In this document: positions 49,607-50,000 of the stretch, piece after piece
How positions within the stretch are numbered: the stretch's first letter is position 1
Layout of the letters: each line of letters begins with the position of its first letter
DNA from: Neocallimastix lanati (nom. inval.)
Lineage: Eukaryota; Neocallimastigomycota; Neocallimastigomycetes; Neocallimastigales; Neocallimastigaceae
Reading direction: 5' to 3'
DNA: 50,000 nt
Assembly (NCBI GenBank): GCA_016946835.1
Contig: JACVTC010000049.1
Coordinates: 1,027,501-1,077,500 of the forward strand
Notes under the pieces: generated by a model
Database searches by the model: none
Told to the model about the DNA's origin: nothing
The model's input: the letters and a program-made list of their open reading frames with translations, nothing else
Translations under genes and position numbers: made by a program

Positions 49607-49945
49607 TTTAGTATTATTTTTATATTAAATTTTTATTTGTATATTTAAAATAGTTATTTATTATTTTATATATTTTATATATTTTATAATATTATTGTTT
49701 TTTTTAATGTTTTATACGTAAAACAATGCAATATTTTAGAATTAGATTAAACCATATTATTTTACATATTTATAGTAATATAATTATTATAACTATTTTA
49801 TTATAATATCGAATTTTTATTTGACAGATTTTAGTTTTAATTCTAATATATATTATTAGTATAATCTTTCAATATATAAATGTTCTTTTAAAGAGTTAAT
49901 TTTATTTTATTTTATTTTTTTAATTTCGTATCATTTAATTAATTA

Positions 49946-49983
<38 letters not shown>

Positions 49984-50000
49984 AATTTTAATAAATATTA
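49607..50000. other. Upstream of the broken membrane-protein gene
   Basis: A/T-rich, with a 26-bp TA tract near 49945-49968. No gene or clear TATA element was recognised. Confidence 0.5.

Overview
The window looks like nuclear DNA of a very A+T-rich eukaryote, most likely an anaerobic gut fungus (Neocallimastigomycota). The signs are a cytosolic GTP-type PEP carboxykinase with strongly biased, C/G-ending codons, GT...AG introns packed with A/T repeats, homopolymer-rich proteins, and intergenic DNA made almost only of A/T runs, (TTTA)n arrays and TTATTTA-type heptamer arrays. The lineage is an inference; Dictyostelium-like genomes share some of these traits.

Layout. 456-5292 (minus): one spliced gene for a very low-complexity protein with a SAP motif; three exons are joined here by matching splice sites and reading phases, and the gene probably runs off the left edge. 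5293-17216: about 12 kb with no gene I can defend, holding two unrelated 49-bp tandem arrays and long simple repeats. 17217-18083 (plus): an intact gene for an acidic secreted protein with an EEPKTEEK repeat. 18904-25800: decayed non-LTR retrotransposons (LINEs): a small RT scrap, a near full-length but mutated copy (A) with a poly-A tail, and a divergent decayed copy (D) directly after that tail. 26200-38799: another long repeat-rich stretch with a few GC-richer islands that may be exons. 38800-41123 (plus): the PEP carboxykinase gene, with an 11-nt first exon, a 497-bp intron and a TATA box. 41701-48020 (plus): copy B with a long 920-codon open frame, its poly-A tail, and copy C joined straight to that tail. 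48927-49606 (minus): a broken gene for a secreted, cysteine-rich, single-pass membrane protein.

The confident host genes are the SAP-motif gene, the secreted acidic protein and PEP carboxykinase. They do not form an operon or an obvious functional cluster. The most informative part is the LINE family: N-terminal putative RRM-like region, APE-type endonuclease, reverse transcriptase and C-terminal zinc knuckle in one frame. Its copies here are joined poly-A tail to next copy twice, carry chimeric or 3'-truncated ends, and one contains a perfect 21-bp fold-back palindrome. No copy in the window is intact.
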